Assembly: GCA_000961695.1 (NCBI GenBank)
Contig: LADW01000068.1
Location: forward strand, 17,069-81,068
Origin: Hyphomonadaceae bacterium BRH_c29
GTDB taxonomy: Bacteria > Pseudomonadota > Alphaproteobacteria > Caulobacterales > Hyphomonadaceae
Reading direction: 5' to 3'
DNA length: 64,000 bases
The notes beneath the pieces were generated by a model. The model was not told the origin of the DNA. It saw nothing but the letters and a program-made list of their open reading frames with translations, and made no database searches. Positions within the stretch are counted from its first letter, which is position 1. Each line of letters opens with the position of its first letter. Of this stretch, positions 35,933 through 45,684 are shown piece by piece. Position numbers and translations under genes: made by a program.

Positions 35933-38572
35933 CTATCCTTTCCCATCGTCCCGCAGGATACCGGACTCCAGGAGTAATCGGTCCATCCGGTTCCATATGT
36001 CCCGGATATTGGCCGGGCTGGAAGGACCATGTCCTTCGCCCCAATAGCGGACATAACGGGCTTCCTTGCCCGCCCGGCAGAGGGCCCCGAACATTTCGTC
36101 GAATTGAGTCATGCCGATATAGTCCATGTCCGAATGGACAAGCAGGACCGGGATCTCAATATCCGGGGCAAGGATGACGGGACTCGTCGCCGCATAGGCA
36201 GATGGGTCCTCGAATGGTGTTTCGCCGAACCCGAACGGGCACCGGTTCTGGGCGCCCTCGCCGACACAGTCATAACGCCAGCGATTGTCGCCGCCATTCT
36301 GGTCAAGATGCAGGTAGGTGGCGATGCCGCGCGCTCCAAAATAGTGGCTGATATAGTCCGCCCACCCATTTATGGCGATCACCGCCGCAAACCGGTCAGA
36401 CTTTGCAGCGATGTATAATGCTGCCACCGCGCCCTGGCTGACGCCGAGCAGGACGATCCGGTCCGGGTCGGCATAGCCCTGCTCGACGAGTGCCTTTGCT
36501 GCCTGTTCGACGAGGTCCGGCATCCCGCCGATCGGTGCCTCGGCCGTCCGGGCAAAATCGAGCTGCATGGCCGGGCGAAAATAGATGGCCCCCCGGCTTG
36601 TCCAGAGATCGGAGGCGAACGCTTCCGGCCGTGGCATGTCCCGTACATGGGTGCAACGCCCCGGGAGCCCGATCGGATAGATGTCCAGGACGACCGGGTA
36701 TCGCTGGCCGGGCCGGTAATCCGGCGGCAAGCTCAGGCAGCCTTCCACTGTCCTGTCGGGTTGGTCCCCCTTAGGATCCGAGAGCGTGTAGTGCAGGCTT
36801 GTTTCCGGGACCGACAGGGTCTGGTCCAGGCCGCCATTAATGCGCGCAAACAGCTGGGATTGACGGCCCTCCCGAAGCAGGACGAGCTCTGTCGCGCTTC
36901 CTGCTCGCCGCGTCACTAGCGCTGCGGAGGCGGATGCCGAGGCGGCGAGCAGGCGGGCATCTGTGAGATCGATATCGACCTTTCCGGTTTCCCGGCTCCC
37001 CCAACTGGGGCCAATGAACCGGACGGCGCGGTCGGCGCCATCCGCGCTGCGCACAAGGACCGAGCGCGCGGCTGGGTCTGTCGGTGTACGCCTTTCCTGT
37101 GAGCTGAACCGGAACTCCCCCGACCAGCTATGTGCCGGGACAATTTCGTAGGGCGGAGCGTAGGCCCCCTCCTCTAATGCGGGTGTCAGGCGCCGGGACT
37201 TCCCGTCAGATCCCGTGCGGAAAACCCCATCCGGGGAAAGCACTGTGAGGTGATTTTCATCCGCGCCGAGCAATTGCGGGGAGACCGCCTTGAGGCCGCT
37301 CGTGAGGCGTTTCGGTCCTTCTTCCAACAGCGCATACCAACCATAGGATCCGCCCGAAGCCGACCGGGCATAAACGACCGGACCGTCATCCAGAAGTGCC
37401 CCCGCAACCGGGCCAGAAAAGCCTGCCGGGTCCGGGGTCAGGTTCCGGTCGGCAAGCTGCAGGCCGTCATGCGCAGCGAGGACAGGCTTCAGCGTCGCGG
37501 CATCAAACACGTAATAGTCGCCATCCGCCACCGTCTTGCCTTTTGCCCAGCCGAAGACGGAAACCCGGTCTCTCCTTGCTGACCAAGTAATCGAACCGGG
37601 ATCCACCGTATACGGCACCGCCGCGTCCCGCGCTTCGCCGCTGTCCCGGTCAATGACACGGAACGCATACCGGCGGTCGAACCTTGGATGCGTGAGCGCG
37701 GTTTCGAGCGGCACGTCGGCGGGAGGACGGACCCGCTCCCCAACGCGGGCGGCGGCAACATATTGACCGTCCGGGGAGGCTTTCGGGGCGGCATGGCGCC
37801 CAGCTGCGACGGGCCGCGCCGTGCCCGCCGCAAGATCAAACGCCATGAGCGTGCCCTCAGCCCAGTCCTCCGACCGGTCACGCCCCGTACTGGACATTTC
37901 AGAGGCGGTCGTCTCCTTCCCTCGCCAGGCTGCATTCCAGTCCTGCCAGAGCATCTGACCGATAAGACCGCGAGCATGACGCTCTGAACCTGGAAGGTCA
38001 TCCGGCCGCACCGGCATCAGGAACGCATGCTCGGACACCCACTCGATCCGCTCATTCCAGCTGAACAGGGTGAAATAGCCATCCCGGAAATCCGGCTCTC
38101 CGTCGAACCGGACGCAGTCGTTCTTTCCAAGCTGGCACCCGACGAAGCGGAGACGCCCGGCCTTGTGCTCGAGCACCAGAACCCAGCGGCTGTCAGGGGA
38201 AATGCCCGCCAGGTAATTCGTTGCGTCGATATCAAGGCCGGGCTGGAGGCGCGGCGGCCCGTCCGCTGCGACCTCCTTGACCCAGAGCTGGTGACCGGAG
38301 AGGCCATAAGCATAGAGCCAGTAGGAATAGTCCCCAAGATGGTCATAAGGCGGGGTGACATTGTAGGCGAGCCATTTGCCATCCGGGCTGAACTGCGCTT
38401 GCCCATAGACGGCAAGGCCTAGCACGTCCTCGACGCTTATCTTGTGTTGCGCCAGCCCCTCGGGCGCTGCACCGGCCGACGCCAGGCCCACCAGGCCTAA
38501 CGCCCCCGCAAGGACGGCCGCGATCATGACCCGCCAAGCTTGCACCAGGCACGATCCTGTTTCCCGGCCCAT
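35933..38572 (-). CDS. Lasso peptide isopeptidase (S9-like serine hydrolase)
   Basis: The 879-residue exported protein has an N-terminal signal peptide (hydrophobic AAVLAGALGLVGLASAG, cleavage near AGAAP), a seven-blade-propeller-like region with many WD/SPDGKW strands, and an alpha/beta hydrolase domain. Ser712 lies in GVSQGAVAAL, an Asp in HSDMDYIG near 815-817 and His848 in GEGHGPSS. Such enzymes (AtxE2 type) hydrolyse the isopeptide bond of lasso peptides. It lies 2 bp after the receptor gene and faces the A-B-C genes. An inner start at 38527 is possible. Assignment rests on family plus locus. Confidence 0.88.
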   Translation of the reverse strand: MGRETGSCLVQAWRVMIAAVLAGALGLVGLASAGAAPEGLAQHKISVEDVLGLAVYGQAQFSPDGKWLAYNVTPPYDHLGDYSYWLYAYGLSGHQLWVKEVAADGPPRLQPGLDIDATNYLAGISPDSRWVLVLEHKAGRLRFVGCQLGKNDCVRFDGEPDFRDGYFTLFSWNERIEWVSEHAFLMPVRPDDLPGSERHARGLIGQMLWQDWNAAWRGKETTASEMSSTGRDRSEDWAEGTLMAFDLAAGTARPVAAGRHAAPKASPDGQYVAAARVGERVRPPADVPLETALTHPRFDRRYAFRVIDRDSGEARDAAVPYTVDPGSITWSARRDRVSVFGWAKGKTVADGDYYVFDAATLKPVLAAHDGLQLADRNLTPDPAGFSGPVAGALLDDGPVVYARSASGGSYGWYALLEEGPKRLTSGLKAVSPQLLGADENHLTVLSPDGVFRTGSDGKSRRLTPALEEGAYAPPYEIVPAHSWSGEFRFSSQERRTPTDPAARSVLVRSADGADRAVRFIGPSWGSRETGKVDIDLTDARLLAASASASAALVTRRAGSATELVLLREGRQSQLFARINGGLDQTLSVPETSLHYTLSDPKGDQPDRTVEGCLSLPPDYRPGQRYPVVLDIYPIGLPGRCTHVRDMPRPEAFASDLWTSRGAIYFRPAMQLDFARTAEAPIGGMPDLVEQAAKALVEQGYADPDRIVLLGVSQGAVAALYIAAKSDRFAAVIAINGWADYISHYFGARGIATYLHLDQNGGDNRWRYDCVGEGAQNRCPFGFGETPFEDPSAYAATSPVILAPDIEIPVLLVHSDMDYIGMTQFDEMFGALCRAGKEARYVRYWGEGHGPSSPANIRDIWNRMDRLLLESGILRDDGKG

Positions 38573-38574
38573 GG

Positions 38575-41340
38575 TCAGAACGCCTTGCGAAGCTCAACGG
38601 CGACGAACCGCCCGACCGGCGAAGCATTCGCCGGATCGTAGCCCGAGACCAGGTTGGCGCCGAGGGTCGGGGTCGCCGGTGGGGCCTTGTCGAACAGGTT
38701 TGTGACCGAGAGCGTGGTTTGCACGCCTTTCAGCCAGGAGTGCCCGGATGGATCGAACGCATAGGAAAAGGTTGCGTCCGCTGTCGTCCAGGATGAAATC
38801 GGCTCGGAGGCTGCGGTCGTATCCGTGCGGTAGCTGCCTGTATGGTTGACGAACAGGTTCCCGGTAAAGCCGCCCCGGGCAAAGCCGGCGCTGGCCCGCA
38901 ATTTCAAGCTGGCCGGGTTCAGGAATGTGTCCAGCACACTGACTTCGGGCGTCGTGGACGATGCTTGACGGGTAAAGTCCAGGATCTTGTTGGCATTCAC
39001 CCCTGCCGTCCAACGGCCTGCGTCTGTCTCGACGGAATAGTCGAGCTGGAAGTCGATCCCCCGCGTCTTGGTCGAGGCAAGATTGCGGACAAGGTTCACC
39101 TTGTTGATGATGCCGACATTTTCCAGCGACCCGCCAAGGTACAGGATCGGCGCCTGCGACAGCGAGGCGGCCGTCTCGGCGACCTCGTCCGCATCCGGAA
39201 AAAAGACGATTGTCCCGTCCGGGAAGGCGGATGAATCGGCCCAGGCTATATTTGGGGCGACATACCAGCTGGTGCCGCCCGGCACGGGTGACTGGCCAAG
39301 GCGCCCATCGAAGGAGATGTCGTAAAAGGTCGAATGCACAGCCCAGTCATGGGGTCCGCGCGACAGAGAGTAATCCAGCCCCGCTGTGAAGGTCCGCGAT
39401 TCTTCTGGCTGCAGGTTCTCTCCCGTCCCCGACACAAACATCATATCGACATCAAGCGAAGGGTCCGGCAAGGCGACACCATAGGCGGCTGCCATGTAGG
39501 CATACGGCACCACGATCGCGCCGCGGTCGAGCGCACCAACATAGCCCAGAGCCGGCGGGGCGAACGAGGTACTGTAGGAACTCCGGAGATTGAGATCGGA
39601 AACAGGCGACCACAGCAAGCCCACCTTCGGATTGGAGGACGTTCCAAAATCGGAATAATCGTCCAATCGCCCCGACAGGCTGAGTTCGAACCGCTCGATC
39701 CCGGGCACGGCATTGCCCGCCCCCACAACCGGCACAAGGAGTTCGGCATAGGCCGACGCGACCCGCCGATTCCCGTCCCTCGTGGGCGCAGATCCTGCAA
39801 CCCGGCTTTCGAGGCCCTCCTCGCGGTAATGAGCGCCAAAGGCAACACTCAGCTCGCCGCCCGGTAGGCGAGCCAGCGTCCCATTGGTGAGCAGGTCAAG
39901 GGACCAGACATCCGAATTTGTTCGGACCTCATAGGAAGTTCCAGACGCGCCGGTTAGAGGGGCCTGCAGGAAATCCTGATCATTGCGGATCTCGCTATAG
40001 GCGCCTTTCAAGCGCACTGACCAGTTTGTCGACAGATCATAGGCGAGATCGCCCGCAAGTGACAGAGTGTCCGATTTCGACCCGGACGTCTGAAGGAGGC
40101 TTGTCGCCCCAGCCAGAATCGCTGTGCTCTCGGCTTTACGGCTAGAATAGAGCCCGGAACCGGAGAGTTTCAGTCCGGGCGCGAGATCCTGACTGAAGGC
40201 AAGGAGTGCGCTATCGCGTCTCTGGCCCGGAAGCAGGTCGAACCTGTCCCGATCGGAGATCGCAACCCCGCTGTTGAGCGTCGGCGCGGCAATGTCCGGC
40301 CGGTCGGCGAGGGTCAGGTTCCCCCGGTCGAAATATTCATACGTAGCGAGAATGCTCCCACTGTCCCATGCCGTGCCAAGTGTCTGGCTCGCGCGCGTCT
40401 CTGCAAGGCCGCCATCCGTGACGCGGCCATAATGGAGCATGGTTTCGGCGCCGTCGAAATCTTCGCGCAGAACGAAGTTGATGACGCCTGCGACAGCATC
40501 GCCACCATAGATGGCCGATGCCCCGTCAGTCAGGACATCCACACGCTCAAGGGCCGAGACCGGGATCATGGAAAGGTCGACGAAATCGCCAACTGTGGAC
40601 GTTGGCGCGACCCGGTTTCCATTCAGAAGCACGAGTGTCCCGCCGGATCCGAGCCCCCTCAGGTTTCCGCCCGTGCCAAGCGTATTGTTCTTCGCAGAAC
40701 TGAAATCCTCAGGCAGCCCGCCCGGTGCGAATTCGGTCGACCCGCCCCCGAAATTTTGCGGCAGAGACCGGATGAATTGCTCGGTCGTCGACGCTCCGGA
40801 ATTCAGAATGTCCTCGCGCCCATAGATGAACAGCGGTGAACTCTCAGGTGTAATTCCCCGCAGGCTGGTGCCCGTGACGGTTATCTTTTCAGCGCGCAAA
40901 GTGTCACTGTATGCGTCTGCCGGATCCGGCTCCGGCGTTACAGGTGTCTTTTCAATCCTTTCCGGTTCAGGCGCCGGAGGTGAAGGGGCCTCAGCTTGCG
41001 TGGCTTCCTCACGAATAAGGAAGGCCTGCCCCTCACCCCGGACGGCTTTGAACCCTGTGCCTTTCAACAATTGATCAAGCGCCGTCCCGGGATCGAAACG
41101 TCCGGATACACCCTTTGTCCCGTGACCGGAGACCCGTGCCTTGGAGAAGAGCAATGGCGCGCCCGACTGGGCCGAGAACTGCTGCAATGCGGCGTCGAGC
41201 GAAGTCGCCTCGATCTGGAATTCGACGACCTGCCCCTTTGTTGCTTCGTCTGCCTGAACCTCTGCAGCGCCTGCTGCGAAGACAACCGCCATAGCAGCCG
41301 CCCGCATCAGAATCTGGCGATCATATCTTGTCGAATTCAT
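38575..41340 (-). CDS. TonB-dependent receptor with STN signalling domain
   Basis: The outer-membrane receptor of about 921 residues has a signal peptide (AAAMAVVFAAGAAEVQADEA), an STN domain (ATSLDAALQQFSAQSGAPLL, then DPGTALDQLLKGTGF) that contacts a FecR anti-sigma factor, a plug (EKITVTGTSLRGITPESS, NSGASTTEQFIRSLPQNFGG) and a beta-barrel ending in AVELRKAF with a terminal Phe. The ATG at 41340 has AGGGGGAAC upstream; the frame opens at 41463. It is between the isopeptidase and fecR, so the likely ligand is the lasso peptide rather than iron; this is inference. Confidence 0.9.
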   Translation of the reverse strand: MNSTRYDRQILMRAAAMAVVFAAGAAEVQADEATKGQVVEFQIEATSLDAALQQFSAQSGAPLLFSKARVSGHGTKGVSGRFDPGTALDQLLKGTGFKAVRGEGQAFLIREEATQAEAPSPPAPEPERIEKTPVTPEPDPADAYSDTLRAEKITVTGTSLRGITPESSPLFIYGREDILNSGASTTEQFIRSLPQNFGGGSTEFAPGGLPEDFSSAKNNTLGTGGNLRGLGSGGTLVLLNGNRVAPTSTVGDFVDLSMIPVSALERVDVLTDGASAIYGGDAVAGVINFVLREDFDGAETMLHYGRVTDGGLAETRASQTLGTAWDSGSILATYEYFDRGNLTLADRPDIAAPTLNSGVAISDRDRFDLLPGQRRDSALLAFSQDLAPGLKLSGSGLYSSRKAESTAILAGATSLLQTSGSKSDTLSLAGDLAYDLSTNWSVRLKGAYSEIRNDQDFLQAPLTGASGTSYEVRTNSDVWSLDLLTNGTLARLPGGELSVAFGAHYREEGLESRVAGSAPTRDGNRRVASAYAELLVPVVGAGNAVPGIERFELSLSGRLDDYSDFGTSSNPKVGLLWSPVSDLNLRSSYSTSFAPPALGYVGALDRGAIVVPYAYMAAAYGVALPDPSLDVDMMFVSGTGENLQPEESRTFTAGLDYSLSRGPHDWAVHSTFYDISFDGRLGQSPVPGGTSWYVAPNIAWADSSAFPDGTIVFFPDADEVAETAASLSQAPILYLGGSLENVGIINKVNLVRNLASTKTRGIDFQLDYSVETDAGRWTAGVNANKILDFTRQASSTTPEVSVLDTFLNPASLKLRASAGFARGGFTGNLFVNHTGSYRTDTTAASEPISSWTTADATFSYAFDPSGHSWLKGVQTTLSVTNLFDKAPPATPTLGANLVSGYDPANASPVGRFVAVELRKAF

Positions 41341-41566
41341 GCTTGTTCCCCCTGCCGAACAGATTGGTGAGGACACGCGAACGATTTCAGCGCGTCTGTT
41401 CCCACCAACGAGCGCTTTTGGATTACTGGCAGAGAAATATCTGGCCGCAGGAAATTGGATCATCCGGGCGACAAATTTTCCTGGCGCTCGCGGCCTGGCA
41501 CTTCATCCCGGAACGGATGTTCTGGAAAGCCCGGCCGAACGCTTTGATCAGAAAAGGTGTGCCGGC

Positions 41567-42601
41567 TTAATGGCGGGGTTCCGGATCGGGCAGCAGCAGG
41601 ATCTCCTGCCCGGACCGTTCGGTGCGAACCGGCAGGATGTATTGGAGATTGGCGGCAAACGCTTCCTGCGCACCGGCAGGAAACGCGCCGCTTAGTCGCT
41701 CATTCGCAAGCGCCGGGTCTGCCAGGATCAATCTTGTTTCAGAATACCGGTTCAGTTCGGCGACGACATCGCCCAGCAGCGCATCGTCGAACTGGAGAAT
41801 ACCCGACCGCCAGCTCGATGCTGCAACCGGATCGACGGCCCTGACCGAGACGTCAGTGCTTCCGCCCATCAGGAGCTGCTCGCCCGGAACCAGGACATGT
41901 GTCCCGATCGGCTTGCGCGGCGCCTGGAACAGGCCGCGTCGTTTCTCTTCAGAGGCAAAAGCGTCAACAGAAACCGAGCCTTCCAGCAGCGTCACACGAG
42001 TCACATCGCCTTCCGCGAAGACATCGAACTCGGTTCCAAGAGCTTCGGTCTGGCTGACACGCGTTTTCACGATAAAAGGCCGGCCATCCCGGGTCACCTC
42101 GAACAGGGCCTCGCCAGATTGCAGCATGACGATCCGGCGTGATTTCGAATAGCGAACCTCCGCGCTTGTGCGCGTATTGAGGGTCATGACCGTCCCATCG
42201 GGGAGATCAATGCTGCGCTGCTCGCCAAGGGCCGTCTGATAGGTGTCGACAGGCGCGTCAGCCCGGAAGAGCGGCAGGATGATGATCGCAGTCGGTAACG
42301 CGAGAATGGCTGCAAGGGCCGCGACCGCCCAGGTCACCAGGCGCTTTGCCTTACCTGGGCGGGGGCCTGTCGCCTGATTGGACAGGTTTGGTCTGCCGAA
42401 GGTTCTGGCGCCCTGCTGGAGGCTCCTGTCGACCAGGCTCAGAGCGGACTGGACGTCCTGGAACGCCGAAGCATTTACGGAATCTGATTCCCAGGCATCA
42501 AAGGCATCCCATGTCTCCAATGACACATCGGGATCCTGCAGGGCCGTATGCCAGCGCGCGGCCGCCTCCAGCCTGCGCTCATAGTCTTTCTTGTCACCCA
42601 T
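41567..42601 (-). CDS. FecR-family anti-sigma regulator
   Basis: The 344-residue protein has a cytoplasmic N-terminal domain (DAFDAWESDSVNASAFQDVQ), one membrane helix (about residues 85-108, AVAALAAILALPTAIIILPL) and a periplasmic FecR region (TALGEQRSIDLPDGTVMTLN, FIVKTRVSQTEALGTEFDV). FecR proteins carry a receptor-occupied signal to a FecI sigma factor. It is 9 bp after the sigma gene and about 226 bp before the receptor gene, the standard order for a cell-surface signalling set. Confidence 0.92.
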   Translation of the reverse strand: MGDKKDYERRLEAAARWHTALQDPDVSLETWDAFDAWESDSVNASAFQDVQSALSLVDRSLQQGARTFGRPNLSNQATGPRPGKAKRLVTWAVAALAAILALPTAIIILPLFRADAPVDTYQTALGEQRSIDLPDGTVMTLNTRTSAEVRYSKSRRIVMLQSGEALFEVTRDGRPFIVKTRVSQTEALGTEFDVFAEGDVTRVTLLEGSVSVDAFASEEKRRGLFQAPRKPIGTHVLVPGEQLLMGGSTDVSVRAVDPVAASSWRSGILQFDDALLGDVVAELNRYSETRLILADPALANERLSGAFPAGAQEAFAANLQYILPVRTERSGQEILLLPDPEPRH

Positions 42602-42610
42602 GGTTCAAGC

Positions 42611-43285
42611 TCACCCGGTCCTGCCTGGCCGGCTGCGTTCAGCCCGGGCAAGGCCCTTCGTGATCGCCGCCAGCGCCTCGGCAATATCATTTCTGACAGT
42701 TCGGGGCGATACTTCAAGGCGCGCGGCGATCTCGTCATGGGTCAGGCGTTCCAGCCGGTGCAGGAGCAATGCCTGCTTTTGCCGAGGCTTCACGGCTTCC
42801 AGAATGGCAATGACAAGCTGGAGTGTTTCTGCGTCGATCAGTTTCTGTTCCGGGGGCACAGTGCGCATGCAGGCAAGCGTGTCGCCCTGGGAGCTGATCT
42901 CGGATGTGACCTGACGGCTACGGACACGGCTGGATTTCAGGTAATCGCGTGTCAGGTTGCGCAGGCTCGTAAAGAGCAGCGCCTGCACCTCATCGCCGTC
43001 CTTGTCCGGATAGGCCCGGCGAACAGACAGGAATGCCTCCTGGACGAGATCTTCGGCGTCGGCATCATTCAAAATCCGCATCCGGCAGAAGCGCAGCAGC
43101 CGGTCATAAGTCTGGCGGTAGATCTGGGCAAAACCAGCGGCGGTGGGATGTGGATTTATGGGGGATGCAGAACCTGCCGGCCCTGGCTTCCGGACCGGGT
43201 AACCGCGTTCTACGCCGGAAGGCTCAGCCCCCAGCCCTGGCCCGCCTTGCCCCGTGCTGGCATCAGACATGGCCGCACCTGGCAA
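42611..43285 (-). CDS. FecI-type ECF sigma factor
   Basis: The protein of about 220 residues has region 2 (LRFCRMRILNDADAEDLVQE, with AFLSVRRAY) and region 4 (LTHDEIAARLEVSPRTVRND), the two ECF sigma domains, and a disordered N-terminus of about 45 residues. It precedes FecR and an STN-type receptor, so it should activate the receptor operon when the ligand binds. An alternative ATG lies at 43270. Confidence 0.9.
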   Translation of the reverse strand: MPGAAMSDASTGQGGPGLGAEPSGVERGYPVRKPGPAGSASPINPHPTAAGFAQIYRQTYDRLLRFCRMRILNDADAEDLVQEAFLSVRRAYPDKDGDEVQALLFTSLRNLTRDYLKSSRVRSRQVTSEISSQGDTLACMRTVPPEQKLIDAETLQLVIAILEAVKPRQKQALLLHRLERLTHDEIAARLEVSPRTVRNDIAEALAAITKGLARAERSRPGRTG

Positions 43286-44028
43286 ACCTGCCTTTTATGC
43301 GTCCCGAGCGATCAAAGCCTGCCGGGGTCATCTGTCCTGCCATTTCCGTTCCTCGTCCTGGCGTCGGATGGAATCGGCAAGGCTCCGGCAGCGAGACACC
43401 AAAAGGCGCGCAACAGGCAGACATCATGCTTCAATCGGGGTTTCCGACGCCCCCTGGTCAAACCCGGATTGGCCCTGGATGCCGGACAGAATCCTTTAGC
43501 GAAGAGGTCGCGATGACGCCGCTTGCTCAGGACTTCTGATGTCATGCTCTGACAGGGTTTCCGACGCCCCGAGCATCCTTCGGGAAGGACACTAGGAGGA
43601 ATCCTACCCCGCACGATCCGGATTGCAACCTTTTATTGAAAATTAGGTGGGCCGTCGGAAAACCGCGAAGCATGGGCAACGGGGCGCGGGTTTTGGAAAA
43701 ACCTTATCGCCGCGCCGGCCCACCCGGATCCAACTATGCAGGCGCGTTCCTCAGAATTCAATTCCCGATGGGAAGTTGCGTTGCGCTGCTTCAAACCACT
43801 CATCCCGGCGGTGATCGTGCGCTCCCTTTTGGAGCAAGGATTTCGCACGTTTTACGAATGAATATTCAACGTCTTGTACGAACAAATATCGGAGGCGTTT
43901 TCTGAGGCTGACATGATCAGCCGAAACCCGTCCAGACAGTTTTCTGGCATTCCGATTGGCCTTAGCAACAACGTCTCGTCACCAGAATTAGGCATGCCCC
44001 CCCGAAAACGCCCGCCCACTCATGCCGG
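43286..44028. other. Non-coding region with a repeated 16-mer and a hairpin
   Basis: No gene is supported over about 740 bp. GGGTTTCCGACGCCCC occurs at about 43438-43453 and again at 43555-43570. GGCTGA/TCAGCC form a small hairpin at 43906-43922. The stretch upstream of the sigma gene should contain its promoter, but I see no convincing boxes. Confidence 0.45.
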
Positions 44029-44048
44029 TTTTACCGCTTTCGGTAAAA
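44029..44048 (+). promoter_or_regulatory. HipB-type operator, copy 1
   Basis: TTTTACCG-CTTT-CGGTAAAA has perfect 8-bp arms and a 4-nt centre. It resembles XRE/HipB autoregulatory operators and lies upstream of the decayed hipB. A second, nearly identical site is about 50 bp downstream. Confidence 0.6.
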
Positions 44049-44079
44049 ATCATCGCTCTGAAGCGCCTCCAGCTCCATA

Positions 44080-44097
44080 TTTACCGAATTCGATAAA
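44080..44097 (+). promoter_or_regulatory. HipB-type operator, copy 2
   Basis: TTTACCG-AATT-CGATAAA is the same site as copy 1 with one arm mismatch and the same 4-nt centre. It abuts the start of the decayed hipB, as expected for an autorepressor site. Confidence 0.6.
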
Positions 44098-44363
44098 ATG
44101 CACAGCTCACCGAGACTGGCGGCCGGATTCGCAGGACCCGCGACAAACGCGGGCTTCACCTGCATAAACTCGCGCGCCTGTCCGGCATTAGCGCGCCAGC
44201 CCTGTCGCTGATCGAAACAGGCAAGCGCGATCTGCGTCTGACAACACTGATCCGGATTGCCACTGCCCTGCGTGTCGCGCCAGGCGAGCTCCTGCAGGAC
44301 CGGCCGGACAAGACGGCGCCCACTGGGCGGGGGCCTGAGGGCTATGATCTCGGAGATTACCGG
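44098..44363 (+). pseudogene. Decayed hipB antitoxin gene
   Basis: A Cro/C1 helix-turn-helix reads in one frame from about 44109: RIRRTRDKRGLHLHKLARLS, SGISAPALSLIETGKRDLRL, ending EGYDLGDYR and a stop at 44361-44363. That frame has no start codon, because a stop lies at 44094-44096; the ATG at 44098 is in another frame. One lost nucleotide just after the ATG would restore a normal gene. The two TTTACCG operators remain upstream. It is probably unproductive. Confidence 0.7.
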
Positions 44364-44459
44364 TGAACACGGACGTTCCGGTCTGATTCGACGCGCTCCA
44401 TGTCGGCGACGTGTCTGCCCGCGTCAATGGCACCCTCGCCTGGGCCCGCGACGCGGCTT
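44360..44459 (+). pseudogene. Decayed hipA toxin, N-terminal fragment
   Basis: A GTG overlapping the hipB stop opens VNTDVPV, then an in-frame TGA, then FDALHVGDVSARVNGTLAWA, which matches the first strands of a HipA kinase. The fragment stops where the 3' end of an intact hipA on the other strand begins (44458). Over 90 percent of the toxin is missing. Confidence 0.7.
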
Positions 44460-45684
44460 AGCCCCCCATCGCGCGTGCGGCCTCACCATGGACGAACGCA
44501 TCCTGGTAAGCGCGCGCTTCGTTCGCGGACATGCCCTCATCAAGCAGGGCCTGTTTCCAGTTCAAGGAGACCGTCTCAGCCATGTCCTTCGCTTGACGCT
44601 GCGCATCCTCTCGCTTCAGCTCGAAGAATTCGCAAGCGTCCAGTGCAATCTCGAACGAAGCTTCGAACGATCCGCCCTCGGCGATCCCGGTTTCAAGCAA
44701 GCGCTGACGTGACGGAGACGGGTTGATGTCGAAAGCAGGCGACAAGCGCCATCGGTCGCCACCGGCATAGAGGAACCCATGATTCTGCAAATGGTCGTCC
44801 TTGTTAGACACAAGAATTGTGAAGACTATCCGGCGCCAGAGTTCATGGAGGTCATCGATCGGCTTTGCTGATATCTGCCGGATGACATCGCCGATATCGG
44901 TGTAGAATGCCCCCTCCTCGCTTTGCCAGTCGAGCGCCGTGCGGGCCGAAATATAGGGAATTCTTGTCGCACCGCGACGGTCGAACCGGCGAATGAGTGC
45001 TATGGGACTGTCGCTCGCCTTGAGTTCAAGCCTTGCTTCGGGAACGCGCAGGCCGCACCGCTGCGCAAGCCTGAGCGTTGCAATCTCGGCCCGCTCGACC
45101 GGCTTGGTGTCCTGGACAGACGTAAACTTCGCAATCCAGAGATGACCGTCACGCTCGGCGATGTTCGCTTTTGGCCGCGCGCCGCCAAGCGAACCGCCGG
45201 CGCCAGCGAGGGCGCGCGCTTCGGCTTCTGCGCCCTCCGGGTCGAGTTCGAAGCGATGTGCGAGGGCGCGCAGCTCTTCCAGTTCGACGAGCCGCGGAAT
45301 GGGCGGGTTGAGCGCCGACAAAGGTTCCAGGTCTTCGCCGAGAAGGCGCAGGGCGCCCTGACGGGTCCTGTCGTCGGAAAGCACGAGATAGTCGAATTCG
45401 GTGAGGCCGCCGCTAAGGGCCCTGCGCATGAGGGCTCTGCCCCAGGAGTCTGGCGCGACGTCTGCGAAACACCCGGACAAAGCGGACGTCTTATCGTCCC
45501 GTCCGGAATTGAAGTAACCGCCGGTCCGCAAGGGAAGCGCAGGCGAGAGCGCGAAGCGGTCCGGTTCGGCCAGCCATTCGGGTGCGTATTCGAACTGCGA
45601 ATGCTGGCGCCGACCGTCAGCTTCGAAGCGCAGGCGTCCGACAATACGTTTGCTTTCGCCCAGCGCGACGATGGCTTCGGGCAT
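44458..45684 (-). CDS. HipA-family serine/threonine kinase toxin, module 2
   Basis: The 408-residue toxin is of the HipA type, whose known members phosphorylate glutamyl-tRNA synthetase and induce dormancy. The regulatory Ser/Gly loop is GAGGSLGGARPKANIAE, the catalytic Asp is in SNKDDHLQNHGFL and the metal-binding Asp in LSPAFDINPSP. The start overlaps the hipB stop by one nucleotide (TGATG). All key residues look intact. Target specificity is unknown. Confidence 0.9.
   Translation of the reverse strand: MPEAIVALGESKRIVGRLRFEADGRRQHSQFEYAPEWLAEPDRFALSPALPLRTGGYFNSGRDDKTSALSGCFADVAPDSWGRALMRRALSGGLTEFDYLVLSDDRTRQGALRLLGEDLEPLSALNPPIPRLVELEELRALAHRFELDPEGAEAEARALAGAGGSLGGARPKANIAERDGHLWIAKFTSVQDTKPVERAEIATLRLAQRCGLRVPEARLELKASDSPIALIRRFDRRGATRIPYISARTALDWQSEEGAFYTDIGDVIRQISAKPIDDLHELWRRIVFTILVSNKDDHLQNHGFLYAGGDRWRLSPAFDINPSPSRQRLLETGIAEGGSFEASFEIALDACEFFELKREDAQRQAKDMAETVSLNWKQALLDEGMSANEARAYQDAFVHGEAARAMGG

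Noticed and set aside
41340..41566. A small gene in the gap between fecR and the receptor
   Set aside because: No frame has a ribosome site or family features; it more likely holds the receptor promoter.
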